Assembly (NCBI RefSeq): GCF_027257155.1
Contig: NZ_JAPWDU010000003.1
Location: 1 to 64,000, forward strand
Direction of reading: 5' to 3'
Origin: Cerasicoccus sp. TK19100
GTDB lineage: Bacteria > Verrucomicrobiota > Verrucomicrobiia > Opitutales > Cerasicoccaceae
Length of the DNA stretch: 64,000 bases
This document shows, piece by piece, positions 8,070 through 20,495 of this stretch; the stretch's first letter is position 1; every line of letters begins with the position of its first letter. The notes beneath the pieces were generated by a model. It ran no database searches and was not told the DNA's origin. It was given only the letters and a program-made list of their open reading frames with translations. The position numbers were made by a program, and so were the translations under genes.

Positions 8070-9586
8070 AACGCCGTTGGCAGCGCTGGGCACCGCTCGG
8101 TGCCGGGCTGATTCTGGCTGGCTGCGCCACACCGCCGGAGAGCCGCGTGGAGGAAATGCCCGCCAGCTATCCGGCCAACTGGACCGCCGACGGCGCACCC
8201 GGGGAAACCGAAACCGGCGTCTCCCTGGAGGAAGATCAGGGCGGCTGGGTGGACGATTTTAACTCCGCCGACCTGCGCCCGCTGATCAACGAGGCCATCG
8301 CCAACAACTACGATTTGCAGGCCACCGCGGCCTCCCTCGGCATCGCCAGCGCGGACGCCACCATCGCCGGCGCGGACGCCTATCCTCAAATCAACGGCGA
8401 GTTCGGCGGCGGTCGCCAGCGCCAGAATATCGGCGGCATGAACACGGAATTTTCCAACGTGATGCTCAGTGTCGGTGCCACGTGGGAAATCGATATTTGG
8501 GGCCGATTGCGTGATCGCCAAAGCGCGGCCCTGGCCGACGTGCAGGCCCAGCTGGCCACGTATCGCGGGGCGCGGCTCTCCCTCGCCGCCCGCACGGCCA
8601 ACGCCTGGTTCCGCACCATCGAGGCGCGCCAGCAGCTCGACCTCGCCACCGTCACCTACGAAAGTTTTAACCGTGGCACGGAGGCCATCCGCAGCCGCTA
8701 CGAACGCGGTGTCAGCCCCGCGCTCGACCTGCGCCTGTCCCTCGCGCAAACCGCTGCCGCCAAGGCATCGATGGATCTGCGCGGGCAGGAATACGACGCC
8801 GCCGTGCGCCAGTTGGAGGTCCTCCTCGGGCGCTACCCAGCCAAGGAGCTCGCCGTCGTGGAAGAGCTGCCCAGCATCACCCGCCCGGTGCCCGTCGGCC
8901 TGCCGTCGGAATTGCTCGACCGTCGGCCCGACCTGATCGTCGCCGAGCGGCAGCTCGCCGCCTCGGGTAAGCGCATCAGCGAAGCCCGCAAATCCATGCT
9001 CCCGCGCATCGCGCTGACGGGTGAGTATGGCTACTCCAGTAGCTCGCTGAGCAACCTGCTCGACAGCAGTTTTTCCGTGTGGACGCTCGCGGGTAATGCC
9101 CTGCAACCGATCTTTCAAGGCATGCGCCTAAGCGCCGCCGTGGACCGCGCCAAGGCCGTGGCTCAGCAGAATCTGGCCGCCTACGGGCAGACCGCGCTCG
9201 ACGCTTTTCGCGAAGTCGAAACCACCCTCGCCGCCGAGCAATTCCTCAACGAGCGTGTCGACAACCTCGACGAATCGGCCACCCAATCCATTGCCGCCGA
9301 AGACGCCGCGTGGGAGCAATATTCGCGCGGCTTGACGGACATCATCACCGTGCTGGAATCCCAGCGCCGCGCCTTTGAAGCGCGTACCGCACTGATCAAC
9401 GCGCGCACGAACCGCCTCGTCAACCGCGTCAATCTCTACCTCGCGCTCGGGGGCGATTTCGACCACGCGCCGCAGGAGGGGGTCGAGGTCAAGTCGCCGC
9501 TTGGCCCGGACGAAATTACACTACCATCTGAAACTTTGCCTGAGAAAGTAGCTTTGCAGGACAAAGCTACCGCTGAGGAATCCTGA
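8066..9586 (+). CDS. RND efflux outer membrane lipoprotein (NodT/OprM family)
   Basis: About 506 residues. From the GTG at 8066 the N-terminus is KRRWQRWAPLGAGLILAGC, a lipoprotein signal with lipobox LAGC. Two TolC-type halves follow: an ALADVQAQLATYRGARLSLAART helical segment and a second repeat with RRPDLIVAERQLAASGKRISEARKS and ALDAFREVETTLAAEQ, diagnostic of the NodT/OprM family. It forms the trimeric outer membrane channel of the pump. The GTGA overlap with the regulator stop supports this start over the ATG at 8018. Confidence 0.9.
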   Translation: MKRRWQRWAPLGAGLILAGCATPPESRVEEMPASYPANWTADGAPGETETGVSLEEDQGGWVDDFNSADLRPLINEAIANNYDLQATAASLGIASADATIAGADAYPQINGEFGGGRQRQNIGGMNTEFSNVMLSVGATWEIDIWGRLRDRQSAALADVQAQLATYRGARLSLAARTANAWFRTIEARQQLDLATVTYESFNRGTEAIRSRYERGVSPALDLRLSLAQTAAAKASMDLRGQEYDAAVRQLEVLLGRYPAKELAVVEELPSITRPVPVGLPSELLDRRPDLIVAERQLAASGKRISEARKSMLPRIALTGEYGYSSSSLSNLLDSSFSVWTLAGNALQPIFQGMRLSAAVDRAKAVAQQNLAAYGQTALDAFREVETTLAAEQFLNERVDNLDESATQSIAAEDAAWEQYSRGLTDIITVLESQRRAFEARTALINARTNRLVNRVNLYLALGGDFDHAPQEGVEVKSPLGPDEITLPSETLPEKVALQDKATAEES

Positions 9587-9587
9587 C

Positions 9588-10847
9588 ATGAACCGTCCCA
9601 AATCTGACTCATCCGTGGACAAGACACCGCCATTACCGCAGAGCCAATCTCCCGCTGCTAAGAACCGCGGGGTGACGCCGTGGAAAATCATTCTGCCCAT
9701 CGTCATCCTGATCGCCGCCGCGTTTCTGGGCAAAGTCATCGTCAACAGCAAGCCGCAGCCCGAGAAAAAAACGCCGCCGCCGCGCGTCGTTGCGGTGGAG
9801 GTGGTCAACGTGCAGCCGGAGACTGTCCGGCTAAGCGTGGATTCGCAGGGCACCGTGCGCCCGCGCATGGAAACCCAGCTGACTGCCGAAGTCGCCGGGC
9901 GCATCGAATCGGTGTCACCCAACTTTCGCGAAGGCGGTTTTATTAAAAAGGGCGAAGTGCTGATCCAGATTGAAACGTTGGACTATGAAGCCGCACTGGC
10001 CAACGCCCAGGCCCAGCTTGCCCAGGCTAAGTTTACCCTCGCCCAGGAGCAGGCACAGTCCGAACAGGCCGCCGCTGATTGGGAAGACCTCGGGCGTGGC
10101 GACCCCTCCGACCTCGCCCTGCGCAAGCCACAGCTGGAGCAGGCGCAGGCCATGATCGGCAGCTCCAAGGCCGGTGTGATTCGCGCCGAACGTAACCTCG
10201 AGCGCACTAGGCTTCGCGCCCCCTACGATGGCCGCGTGGTCGCGCAGGATGTTGACCTGGGCCAATACGTCGGGGCCAACACCGTGCTCGGCAAGATCTA
10301 CGCGACCGACGTTGCCGAAGTCTTTTTGCCGCTTTCGGACCATGAGCTGGCCCGCCTCGATTTGCCAAGCGGACTCGACGCCAATGACGATATCACCGGG
10401 CCGAAGGTAACGCTCTCCAGCGATTACGGCAACCGCCGCTACACCTGGGAAGGCCAGATCATACGCACTGGCGCACAGTTCGACTCGAGCAGCCGTTTGC
10501 TCGATGTCGTGGTGGAAATCACCGACCCGCTCGCCGCTGACCGCAAGCAGCCGGGCCGCCCGCCACTCAAGCCGGGCAAATACGTGGAGGCGCAGATTCA
10601 GGGACGCGAGGTGCACGACGCTTACTCAATTCCCCGCAGCGCCCTGCGCGAGGGCGATACCGTGCTCATCGCCAAGGCGGACGATACTTTAACGCAACGC
10701 GAAGTCGTGGTGATTCAGGCCGACACCGAAAAGGCCGTGATCAGCGAGGGCCTTGAACCCGGCGACCGCGTCATTACCAGCCCGGTCGAATACGTGATCG
10801 AGGGCATGAAGCTCGTTATCGATAACGGCGAAGGCAGCGCGTCATGA
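9588..10847 (+). CDS. RND efflux periplasmic adaptor (MFP/HlyD family)
   Basis: 419 residues. A proline-rich cytoplasmic start is followed by one membrane segment (residues ~25-46). Then come the membrane-fusion pattern (RMETQLTAEVAGRIESVSPNFREGGFIKKGEVLIQIE, lipoyl half), an alpha-hairpin rich in Gln/Ala, the second lipoyl half LRAPYDGRVVAQDVDLGQYVG, and a beta-barrel region. It bridges the inner membrane permease and the outer membrane channel. It starts 1 base after the channel gene and overlaps the permease by ATGA. Confidence 0.92.
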   Translation: MNRPKSDSSVDKTPPLPQSQSPAAKNRGVTPWKIILPIVILIAAAFLGKVIVNSKPQPEKKTPPPRVVAVEVVNVQPETVRLSVDSQGTVRPRMETQLTAEVAGRIESVSPNFREGGFIKKGEVLIQIETLDYEAALANAQAQLAQAKFTLAQEQAQSEQAAADWEDLGRGDPSDLALRKPQLEQAQAMIGSSKAGVIRAERNLERTRLRAPYDGRVVAQDVDLGQYVGANTVLGKIYATDVAEVFLPLSDHELARLDLPSGLDANDDITGPKVTLSSDYGNRRYTWEGQIIRTGAQFDSSSRLLDVVVEITDPLAADRKQPGRPPLKPGKYVEAQIQGREVHDAYSIPRSALREGDTVLIAKADDTLTQREVVVIQADTEKAVISEGLEPGDRVITSPVEYVIEGMKLVIDNGEGSAS

Positions 10848-13800
10848 TTAACTGGTTTGCCCGCAATGGCGTCGCCGCCAACTTGCTGATGTTCGTCCTC
10901 GTTCTGGGCGGGCTGGCAACCATGTACACGATCAAGATCGAGCTGTTCCCTCAGTTTTCGTTCGATACGATCAGCGTGCGCGTGCCGTTCCGTGGCGCGG
11001 CTCCGGCCGAAGTGGAGGAGCAGATCGTCAAGCGCATTGAAGAGGAAATCCAGGACCTCGACGGCATCAAGGAAATGACGAGCACCGCGATCGAGGGCTA
11101 TGGCACCGTGACCGTGGAAGTCGAGAAAGGCTACGATGTTCGCAAGCTGCTGGACGACATCAAGACGCGCGTCGATGCGATCAACACCTTCCCCCCCGAG
11201 TCCGAGCGCCCCGTGATTCAGGAGAACCTGATCCGGCGCGAAGTCATGGCCATTTCGCTCGCAGGTGACACCGACGAAAAGACGCTCAAGCGCCTCGCCG
11301 AGGAAGTCCGCGAGGACCTCCTGGCCACCGGAAAGATCAGCCAGGTGGACATCATTGGCGTGCGCGATTACGAGATTGGCATCGAAGTCAGCGAGAACGA
11401 CCTGCGCCGCCACGGCCTCACGTTTAATGACGTGGTTAACGCCGTGCGCTCGACCTCCATCGACTTACCGGGCGGCTCGATTAAGAGCGATGGCGGCGAA
11501 ATCCTGGTCCGCACCAAGGGCCAGGCCTACGAGCGCCAGCAGTTTGAAGACATCGTTCTGATCACACGCGAGGACGGCTCGCGCATCACATTGGGCGAGG
11601 TGGCCACAGTCAACGATGGCTTCACCGACGAGCCGCTGCGCATGATCACCGACGGGCAGCCGGGTGTCGATTTGGTCGTGTATGAAGTCGGCCAGCAAAA
11701 CCCGCTAAGCATCTCCGCCGCCGTCAAAGAATACGTGAAAGACAAGCAGAGTGACCTGCCGCCGGGCATCACGATCAGCACCTGGCGCGACACCTCGTTT
11801 TACCTCTGGGGCCGCCTGAACATGCTGATCGAAAACGGTATCCTCGGCCTCGTGCTCGTGCTCGCCGTGTTGACACTTTTCCTGCGCCCGTCGCTCGCAT
11901 TTTGGGTGACACTGGGCATCCCGATTTCGTTCCTCGGCACCTTTTTCGCGATGCCGTTTATCGACGTGTCGGTGAACTTGATTTCGCTGTTCGGCTTCAT
12001 CCTCGTGCTCGGCATTGTGGTGGACGACGCCATCGTTGTCGGCGAAAGTGTCTTCACGGAGTTCCAGCGCAGCGGACCCGGCGTGGAGTCTTCCATTCGC
12101 GGCACCAAGGCCGTGGCGACGCCCGTGACCTTCGCCGTGCTGACGACTGCTGTGGCTTTCATTCCGATGCTGATGATCCCCGGCTTTCAGGGTAAATTCC
12201 TGAAGGCGATTCCGATGGTGGTCATCCCGACGTTGCTCTTCTCGCTGATCGAATCGAAGCTCATCCTGCCCTACCACCTCTCGCTGTGCAAGGTGGGTGA
12301 CCGCAAGCGCGAGAAGCTGAATTTCTTCCAACGCTTTCAGCGCAAAATTTCCGATGGCCTTGAGCGCCTGATCGACAAATGGTATCGCCCATTGCTGGCC
12401 AAGGCGCTGAACTTCCGCTACGTGACGATGGCGAGCTTTGTCGGCATTCTGGCGCTAACGATCTCGCTCGTGATCGGCGGCTTTATTAAGTTCGTGCCGT
12501 TCCCGGCCGTGCCCAGTGACTACATCGGCGTGGTGTTCTCTTACCCGGACGGCACCCCGGCCAGCGTCACCCAGAAAGCGATCGACCGCATCAACGGCGC
12601 GCTGGACGAAGTCATTGCCGAGAGCAAGGCGGCGGGCCGGCCCAACCCCGTCGACAAGCGCCAGAGCGTGCTCGGTATCCAGGCCTTTGGCGGCGGCCCC
12701 GGCGGCACGCAAACCACCGACGTGCAGAGCCACCAAGGGCAGGTCGTGGTGGAGCTACGCAAGTCCGAACTGCGCACCGACGAAGACTCCGCCGTGCTGC
12801 TGGCTAACCGCTGGCGCGCCGCGCTCGGCCAGGTGCCAGGCGTGAAGTCCATGACTTTTGAAGCCACCGCGGCCGGCGGCCAAGGCGAACCCATCGACAT
12901 CCAGCTGACCGGTGAATCCCTGGAACAGCTCCGCTCCGTGGCCAACGAGCTTAAGGACGCACTGCGCAACTTTGACGGCGTGTTCGACATCCGTGACAAC
13001 CTCGCCGACGGCCAAAAGGAAATTCAGCTCAACATCAAACCGAGCGCCGAAGCCTTGGGCCTGAGCCAGCTCGAGCTGGGCAACCAGGTGCGCGCGGCGT
13101 TCTTTGGCGAGGAAGCGCAGCGCGTGCAGCGTGGCCGCGACGACATCCGCGTGATGGTCCGCTACCCGCGCGAAGAGCGCGAGTCCGTGGGTAATCTGGA
13201 GCGTATGCGCATCCGCACCGCCGACGGCCGCGAAGTGCCGTTTAGCGAAGTGGCGGAGGCCGAAGTTGGCCTTGGCTACGCGGCAATTAACCGCGACAAC
13301 CGCCAGCGCATCGTCAACGTGTTCGCCGATGCCGACAAGGACAACATCGACCTGGAGTCCGTGAAAAATACACTGAAGGAAGAAATCCTGCCCGGCATTC
13401 TGGAGCGCTATGACGGCGTCAACGCCGTCTTCCGCGGCGAAGACGAGGAGGTCCGCGAAAGCAATTCGAGCATGCTCAGCAGCACGATTCTGGTATTTTT
13501 CCTGATCTATGCACTGCTCGCGATTCCGTTTAAGAGCTACCTGCAGCCGCTGATCGTGATGTTCGTCATTCCGTTTGGTTTGGTGGGCGCATTCCTGGGT
13601 CACGCCTTCATGGGGCACCCGATCAGCCAGCTGTCGATCTTTGGCATCATCGCGCTGTCGGGCGTCGTCGTGAACGACAGCCTTGTGCTCGTGGACTACA
13701 TTAACCAACAGCGCAAGCAGGGCGTGTCGCTGCTGGACGCAGTCTGGGAGTCCGGTGCCGCCCGCTTCCGGCCGATTTTGCTCACCTCGCTGACGACATT

Positions 13801-14026
13801 CTGCGGGCTGACGCCCATCCTTTTCGAGAAAAGCCTGCAAGCGCAATTCCTGATTCCCATGGCGATCTCGCTGAGCTTCGGCATCCTCTTCGCGACGTTT
13901 ATTACGCTGCTGCTGGTGCCGGCGATCTACCTGATTCTGGAGGACTTCAAGCGCATCACGGTCCGCCTGTGGTCCTGGTTCTGGGGCCTCGACAAGCCCG
14001 AGCCCAACGCCTCGCAGCACGCGTAG
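10844..14026 (+). CDS. RND efflux permease (AcrB/MexB-like)
   Basis: 1060 residues, full family length. The N-terminus INWFARNGVAANLLMFVLVLGG is the first transmembrane helix, followed by a large periplasmic loop. The helix-4 proton relay is visible as LVLGIVVDDAIVVGESVFTEF with two Asp. The second half repeats the plan, including GIIALSGVVVNDSLVLVDYINQQRKQG. The subfamily resembles hydrophobe/amphiphile pumps common outside enteric bacteria. It is driven by proton influx; the exported substrate cannot be deduced. Confidence 0.93.
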   Translation: MINWFARNGVAANLLMFVLVLGGLATMYTIKIELFPQFSFDTISVRVPFRGAAPAEVEEQIVKRIEEEIQDLDGIKEMTSTAIEGYGTVTVEVEKGYDVRKLLDDIKTRVDAINTFPPESERPVIQENLIRREVMAISLAGDTDEKTLKRLAEEVREDLLATGKISQVDIIGVRDYEIGIEVSENDLRRHGLTFNDVVNAVRSTSIDLPGGSIKSDGGEILVRTKGQAYERQQFEDIVLITREDGSRITLGEVATVNDGFTDEPLRMITDGQPGVDLVVYEVGQQNPLSISAAVKEYVKDKQSDLPPGITISTWRDTSFYLWGRLNMLIENGILGLVLVLAVLTLFLRPSLAFWVTLGIPISFLGTFFAMPFIDVSVNLISLFGFILVLGIVVDDAIVVGESVFTEFQRSGPGVESSIRGTKAVATPVTFAVLTTAVAFIPMLMIPGFQGKFLKAIPMVVIPTLLFSLIESKLILPYHLSLCKVGDRKREKLNFFQRFQRKISDGLERLIDKWYRPLLAKALNFRYVTMASFVGILALTISLVIGGFIKFVPFPAVPSDYIGVVFSYPDGTPASVTQKAIDRINGALDEVIAESKAAGRPNPVDKRQSVLGIQAFGGGPGGTQTTDVQSHQGQVVVELRKSELRTDEDSAVLLANRWRAALGQVPGVKSMTFEATAAGGQGEPIDIQLTGESLEQLRSVANELKDALRNFDGVFDIRDNLADGQKEIQLNIKPSAEALGLSQLELGNQVRAAFFGEEAQRVQRGRDDIRVMVRYPREERESVGNLERMRIRTADGREVPFSEVAEAEVGLGYAAINRDNRQRIVNVFADADKDNIDLESVKNTLKEEILPGILERYDGVNAVFRGEDEEVRESNSSMLSSTILVFFLIYALLAIPFKSYLQPLIVMFVIPFGLVGAFLGHAFMGHPISQLSIFGIIALSGVVVNDSLVLVDYINQQRKQGVSLLDAVWESGAARFRPILLTSLTTFCGLTPILFEKSLQAQFLIPMAISLSFGILFATFITLLLVPAIYLILEDFKRITVRLWSWFWGLDKPEPNASQHA

Positions 14027-14064
14027 GGCTTGTCAAAACCGGCCCCGCCCGCCAAGGTGCGCAG

Positions 14065-14594
14065 ATGGAAACCGTCGCCAATTGCCCGTATCTGCCGCCC
14101 GCGCCCGACCGCATGAGCTGGCGCGATCTGGCCGCGTGGCGTGAGCAGCAGGGTCCAGAGTTTTACGCCATCGCCCTGGCCTACGGCCAATACCTCTGGC
14201 GACAGGGGCTGAGCGCGCGGGCACTGCTGGCCGTCGACCGCGGACTTTACGCCGACCTGACGGGCAGCGAAGCCATCCTCGCCGACTGGCCCCTGCCCTA
14301 CCGTGCGATCGGCTGGCTGGTGGCGAACAACCCGCCAGGCGTTTTCATCGGCAACCCGCGCGTGCACTACCAGCACTTGGCCGACCGCGTTCGCGGCGAG
14401 CGCGCCGAGCAGAAGAAATGGCGCGCCTGGGCCGCCTGGGCCGTGGTTCGCCAAGTCGCCCCCGATTACTCCGCCGATCCCAAGCACGACGTCGCCGAGC
14501 CCACGCTGGAGCAAATCGAAGACGGACTGACCCAGCACGGTGCGTCAGGCGAAGTGGCCGTCTGGCAGGCCTTGATTGATGAATTCCGCCAATC

Positions 14595-14610
<16 letters not shown>
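14065..14610 (+). CDS. Conserved protein of unknown function after the RND genes
   Basis: 181 residues from the ATG at 14065, 38 bp after the permease. It is rich in Trp, Ala and Arg and predicted soluble and helical (MSWRDLAAWREQQGPEFYAIALAYGQYLW, WLVANNPPGVFIGNPRVHYQHLADRVRG, KKWRAWAAWAVVR). No domain is recognised. The frame extends upstream into the permease gene, but the ATG at 14065 gives a sensible intergenic start. Its end overlaps the convergent kinase gene by 16 bp. Probably co-transcribed with the pump; its role there is unknown. Confidence 0.6.
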
Positions 14611-16727
<2,117 letters not shown>

Positions 16728-16920
16728 GCACCTGGCGGGTTAAGCCTATCACAACCCATATATCTGCCACAGGAATGCGAAAACGCCACTTTAAATAACC
16801 CGCTGGTTGTTACGCGAAAGTGAAGATTTTTTCGACCCTTTAACCGGTTAATCACATAAATCGGCGTCTTACCGCTTGCGTGAGTATTGGCGCAGCGCAT
16901 GCTCTTAACAAAATCTTGGT

Positions 16921-18357
16921 ATGAACATAAGCTATCGTCACACGAAAATCGTCTTCACCCTCGGACCCGCCAGCGAGAGCGAGGAGCGTCTGGAAGAACT
17001 CATCCTTGCCGGGGTGGACGTCTGCCGTCTCAACATGGCCCACGCCAGCCACGAATGGACACGCGACGCCGTACGCCGCGTTCGCAAGGTGTGTGATCAG
17101 GTGGGCCGCCACATCGCCATCATGATGGACGTCAAGGGCCCGGAAATTCGCACCGGCGACCTGCCCGAAAAGATCGAGCTGAAAGAAGGTGAGATTTTCG
17201 ACTTCCTCGTCAAGGGCACCATCGAGGACAATTTGGAAGAAGGCATTCGCGGCGTGACGGTCAATTACCCGAAGTTTGCCGATGACGTCAAAGAAGGCGC
17301 GACGCTCCTCGTCGACAGCGGCCTGGTCCGCATGAAGATCCTCGAAGTCCGCCCGGGCGACCGCGTGCGCTGCGAGGTCGTCATCCCCGGCCCCATGGGC
17401 AACCGCCGCCACATCAACCTGCCCGGCACCCACATTAGCCTGCCCGCGCTGACCGAAAAGGACCGCGGGGACATCGCTCTGGGCGTCGAGGAAGGTATCG
17501 ACTTTTTCGCCCTGTCCTTTGTTCGCGAGGCGGACGACCTGGACATCCTGCGCCGGCATCTCGCCGAGCGCGGCTCCCAGGCCCGCATCATTGCCAAGAT
17601 CGAGGACCAGACCGCGATCGCGAATTTGGACAGCATCGTCATCGCCTCGGACGCCGTCATGGTCGCCCGTGGAGACCTAGGCATCGAGTGCCCCTACGAG
17701 CAGCTCCCGGTCATCCAGCGCCGCGCGGTCAACAAGTGCATCGAGCAGAAGAAGCCCGTCATCATCGCCACGCACATGTTGGAATCAATGATCGAGGCCC
17801 CGCTGCCGACCCGCGCCGAAGTGTCGGATATCGCCAACGCTGTCTTCGAAAAAGCCGATGCAATCATGCTCTCCGGCGAGACCACCACGGGCAATTACCC
17901 CGTCGAGTGCGTCCGCGTGATGGACCGCATTTCCCGCCAGATCGAGCGCGAAATGCGCCACGATCCGCTGAGCCCAAACGTCCAGCTAAAGACGCCCAAG
18001 GCGCAAATGCTCAAGGCTAGCGCCCAGCTTGCGCAAGACCTCGGTGCCGGCATCGTGGTTTATTCGCGCCGCGGTTATCTGGCGGAGGTGCTCAGCGCCC
18101 TGCGCCCGAACTACAGCCCGATCTTTGTCTTCACCGATGAGGAATTGCTCTTCAAGCAGCTTCTCCTCCTGCGCGGCGTCGAGCCGTTCATGATGGAATT
18201 CTCCGACGAAACCGAGGCCACAATCCAAAAGAGCTTCACCCGCCTCAAGGAAAGCCGCCACCGCTGGGCCGTCCCCGGCGACTGGATGGTCGTCATCACG
18301 AACCTCATCGTCGGCGAGCGCTCCATCGACTCCGTCCAAATGCGCCAGGTCGAGTGA
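16921..18357 (+). CDS. pyk: Pyruvate kinase
   Basis: 478 residues, the usual length. It catalyses phosphoenolpyruvate plus ADP to pyruvate plus ATP, the last step of glycolysis, in the cytosol. Motifs seen are [11 protein letters not shown] at the start, [12 protein letters not shown] (a variant of the RxNxSH loop), [12 protein letters not shown], the catalytic Lys in [22 protein letters not shown] (metal-binding acidic residues), and [31 protein letters not shown]. The C-terminal effector domain follows. It is divergent from the CBS kinase and seems monocistronic. The Met-Ala in the RxN loop departs from the common Phe-Ser. Confidence 0.95.
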   Translation: MNISYRHTKIVFTLGPASESEERLEELILAGVDVCRLNMAHASHEWTRDAVRRVRKVCDQVGRHIAIMMDVKGPEIRTGDLPEKIELKEGEIFDFLVKGTIEDNLEEGIRGVTVNYPKFADDVKEGATLLVDSGLVRMKILEVRPGDRVRCEVVIPGPMGNRRHINLPGTHISLPALTEKDRGDIALGVEEGIDFFALSFVREADDLDILRRHLAERGSQARIIAKIEDQTAIANLDSIVIASDAVMVARGDLGIECPYEQLPVIQRRAVNKCIEQKKPVIIATHMLESMIEAPLPTRAEVSDIANAVFEKADAIMLSGETTTGNYPVECVRVMDRISRQIEREMRHDPLSPNVQLKTPKAQMLKASAQLAQDLGAGIVVYSRRGYLAEVLSALRPNYSPIFVFTDEELLFKQLLLLRGVEPFMMEFSDETEATIQKSFTRLKESRHRWAVPGDWMVVITNLIVGERSIDSVQMRQVE

Positions 18358-18388
18358 TGCCTTCAGGCAGCAGACAATCATTCTGCAA

Positions 18389-18629
18389 GCGCCAACGGCG
18401 CGGGCTCATATTAGCCTAGGGTCAGTGAAGAGCTTGCTCTGAACGCAGCCCTAGGAATAATTCTACGAGCTATAATCGTTGAGTGCTGAAAGCACGGCCT
18501 CAAAGGCGCTTTTAGAAGCCACCCTTTCAGGGGTCAGTTTACTTATTTCAATCAGCACCTAGGGCTACGCTTCAGTCGCGATGCGACTTGCGCTCACCCT
18601 AGGCTAAAATGGGACCGCACCTTTGGCGC
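18389..18629. repeat. Second inverted-repeat element (REP/MITE-like)
   Basis: The 336-bp gap after pyruvate kinase holds a symmetric element and no gene. Outer arms 18389-18422 and 18596-18629 are inverted copies matching at 29 of 34 bases. Each arm also folds on itself using CCTAGGG/CCCTAGG blocks (left 18415-18421 with 18449-18455; right 18558-18564 with 18597-18603). Its sequence is unrelated to the element at 1487-1713, but the design (two hairpins in inverted order around a short centre) is the same. Probably a non-autonomous mobile or REP doublet element. Confidence 0.7.
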
Positions 18630-18693
18630 TCGATACCAACGGCTGATGTTTGATTCGATAGCCTTAAACTTACTTCTCGGATATGAATAGTCT

Positions 18694-19494
18694 CTAACGC
18701 TTCAGCCGATCTTCAATCAGCCGCTGGCAGGAAAGTTTCTGTCCAGCCAGATCGCTCAAGCGCGCCGTTGGGCTGGCCTGAATCGCCGGCAACCAGCGTC
18801 CTAAAAATTCCGGCCTCGGCGTGACACACGCGCCGAGGTCTTTTTTGTACTGCTGGATCGATTGCCCAAGATTCCAAAACTGGTAACCGCACTGCTGCAA
18901 AACCAGCCCCAACGCGATGAGCTGCACCTTGCCGTAGTTACGCACACCGGGAGCCGAGCGGTCGAGGAAGCCCGTCAGGCTGGTGTAAACCGCGCCGCAG
19001 AGGTAGCCCATTTCGCCGCCGATCAGCCGCCCATCGGACTCGCGCCACAGCTCAGTCGCCACCGTTTGGCAGCCCGGAATCGCCCCCGTGGATAGGTCGA
19101 GCATCAGCTTGGCGTAGCGCGGAATGAGCCATCCCTCGTCCCCATAAGCGCGGCGAATTCCCTGACACACTGGCCGCGGGTTGCTCGAAATGCGCAGGTG
19201 GACGCCCTGCTCCGCCAAATCGCCACGCCGCACGAGCCGGGCGACTTTTTTGTCCACCCGCAGCTCCGGCCACTCCAGCTTGGAATACTGTTGATGGAGC
19301 TGCGCGATCAGCACGGGGGCCTGATGTCGCGGCGGACAACTGATCGTCAAAAAACCCGCGCGCGCCATCGCGGCAAAATTTTCCGCCGACCAATCATTCG
19401 TCCAAAAACTCTCCAGCTCCATGTTCGGATAAATCGCCGACTGCAAGATCGGCGGCTGTAAATACTCCGGAAGTATCTGGTAAATTTTCTGCAC
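18694..19494 (-). CDS. Leucyl/phenylalanyl-tRNA-protein transferase-like protein
   Basis: 266 residues. The core TELWRESDGRLIGGEMGYLCGAVYTSLTGF, then KVQLIALGLVLQQCGYQFWNLGQ and a YKKDLGA segment, resembles the GNAT-fold Aat family, more the longer variants with GGE(I/M)GY and VYTSL(S/T)GF than the E. coli enzyme. Classical Aat adds Leu or Phe to N-terminal basic residues for N-end-rule degradation; whether this variant does so is uncertain. It is the last gene of the long leftward operon, 54 bp after the phosphoesterase. Confidence 0.6.
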   Translation of the reverse strand: MQKIYQILPEYLQPPILQSAIYPNMELESFWTNDWSAENFAAMARAGFLTISCPPRHQAPVLIAQLHQQYSKLEWPELRVDKKVARLVRRGDLAEQGVHLRISSNPRPVCQGIRRAYGDEGWLIPRYAKLMLDLSTGAIPGCQTVATELWRESDGRLIGGEMGYLCGAVYTSLTGFLDRSAPGVRNYGKVQLIALGLVLQQCGYQFWNLGQSIQQYKKDLGACVTPRPEFLGRWLPAIQASPTARLSDLAGQKLSCQRLIEDRLKR

Positions 19495-19548
19495 GCGCCG
19501 TTCAAGATGACGGCGGCGAGCAGCCGAGTCTAGCGCAGAGAAAAAAAC

Positions 19549-20493
19549 TCAACCGCAACGCAACACGTGGACGGTAATTTCCGGCGGGCAGTTCAGCCGC
19601 GCAGGTATGCCGCAGGAGCCGGTCCCACGCGAGGTGTAGCCCGGCATCGCGCCGCTTAGCCAACGCCCTTTGATGAACGCGCCACTCAGGTTTTTCACCG
19701 GGCACACCACGTGCCGCCCACCGGGCAAACACAGCTGCCCGCCGTGGGTGTGGCCGCTGAGCATCAGGTCGAAACCGTGTTGCGCGGCCTTCGGGTGCGG
19801 CTCCGGCGAATGGCAAAGCAGCACACAGCAGTCGTCGTCGGGCACATCCGCGCGTGCTTTGGCAAAATCGGCCACACCGTAAAAATGCTCATCATCCACG
19901 CCCGCGATCCACAGCCGCTCGACGCCGCGCGTAAGGCACGCCGATTCATTGAGCAGGACGGGCAGGCCCGCCTCCTCTAAGGCCCAGACTTCCTCGATGA
20001 AATCATGATTGCCCAGGATGCCCCAGCGCTGCGAACTCACCGCCTCCAGCACGGGTGCCATCAAGCGCATTGACGGGCCGTAATCGTCGTCGGTCGAGTT
20101 GCGGTAATCACCGGTAAACACGCAGGCATCGTGCGGCGTCTCGCGCACCTTGGCGGCGATGGTGTCAGCCAGAGTCGCGTCGATATCGATGTGCAGATCG
20201 GTCAGTTGCAGCAGTCGAAATCCGTCAAACGCCTTGGGCAAGCGCGGCAGGTGCCAAATCTGTTCGACTATCTCATGGGCGTGAATATTGCGGCGCGCGC
20301 GGCCCTTCAGCCCAAGCACCGTCAGCCCTAGCTCGGCGAGGCGATCCAACGGAATGTATTTCTCCAGCTTAAAGGCACCCTCGCCCTGGTGAGACAGCCG
20401 CGCGTAATGCGAAGCCTGCCGGTGCAACCGCTCGCTGAGCAATGCCCGCCCCAGCCGCTTCTCCAGCGATGCATATTTCGGCGGCAGCGCCAT
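19549..20493 (-). CDS. Metallophosphoesterase (YkuE/calcineurin-like)
   Basis: 314 residues. The dinuclear metal site motifs are complete: LTDLHID (D-x-H), CVFTGDYRN (GD), WGILGNHDF (GNHD), CCVLLCHSPEP (H) and LMLSGHTHGGQ (GHTH). The N-terminal ~85 residues carry no obvious transmembrane helix and form a basic, possibly membrane-peripheral region. Related proteins act on lipid or nucleotide phosphoesters; the substrate here is not known. The gene starts 2 bp after the adjacent glycosyltransferase stop, so it belongs to the polysaccharide operon. Confidence 0.85.
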   Translation of the reverse strand: MALPPKYASLEKRLGRALLSERLHRQASHYARLSHQGEGAFKLEKYIPLDRLAELGLTVLGLKGRARRNIHAHEIVEQIWHLPRLPKAFDGFRLLQLTDLHIDIDATLADTIAAKVRETPHDACVFTGDYRNSTDDDYGPSMRLMAPVLEAVSSQRWGILGNHDFIEEVWALEEAGLPVLLNESACLTRGVERLWIAGVDDEHFYGVADFAKARADVPDDDCCVLLCHSPEPHPKAAQHGFDLMLSGHTHGGQLCLPGGRHVVCPVKNLSGAFIKGRWLSGAMPGYTSRGTGSCGIPARLNCPPEITVHVLRCG

Positions 20494-20495
20494 CG

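Noticed and set aside
8024-9118. 364-residue frame antisense to the outer membrane efflux gene
   Set aside because: Rich in Gly, Asp and His without any recognisable domain, inside a gene with clear family motifs.
12755-14020. 421-residue open frame antisense to the RND permease
   Set aside because: Lies wholly inside the well-supported permease gene on the other strand; its His/Gln/Arg/Asp-rich composition is that of a complementary-strand artefact in high-GC DNA.
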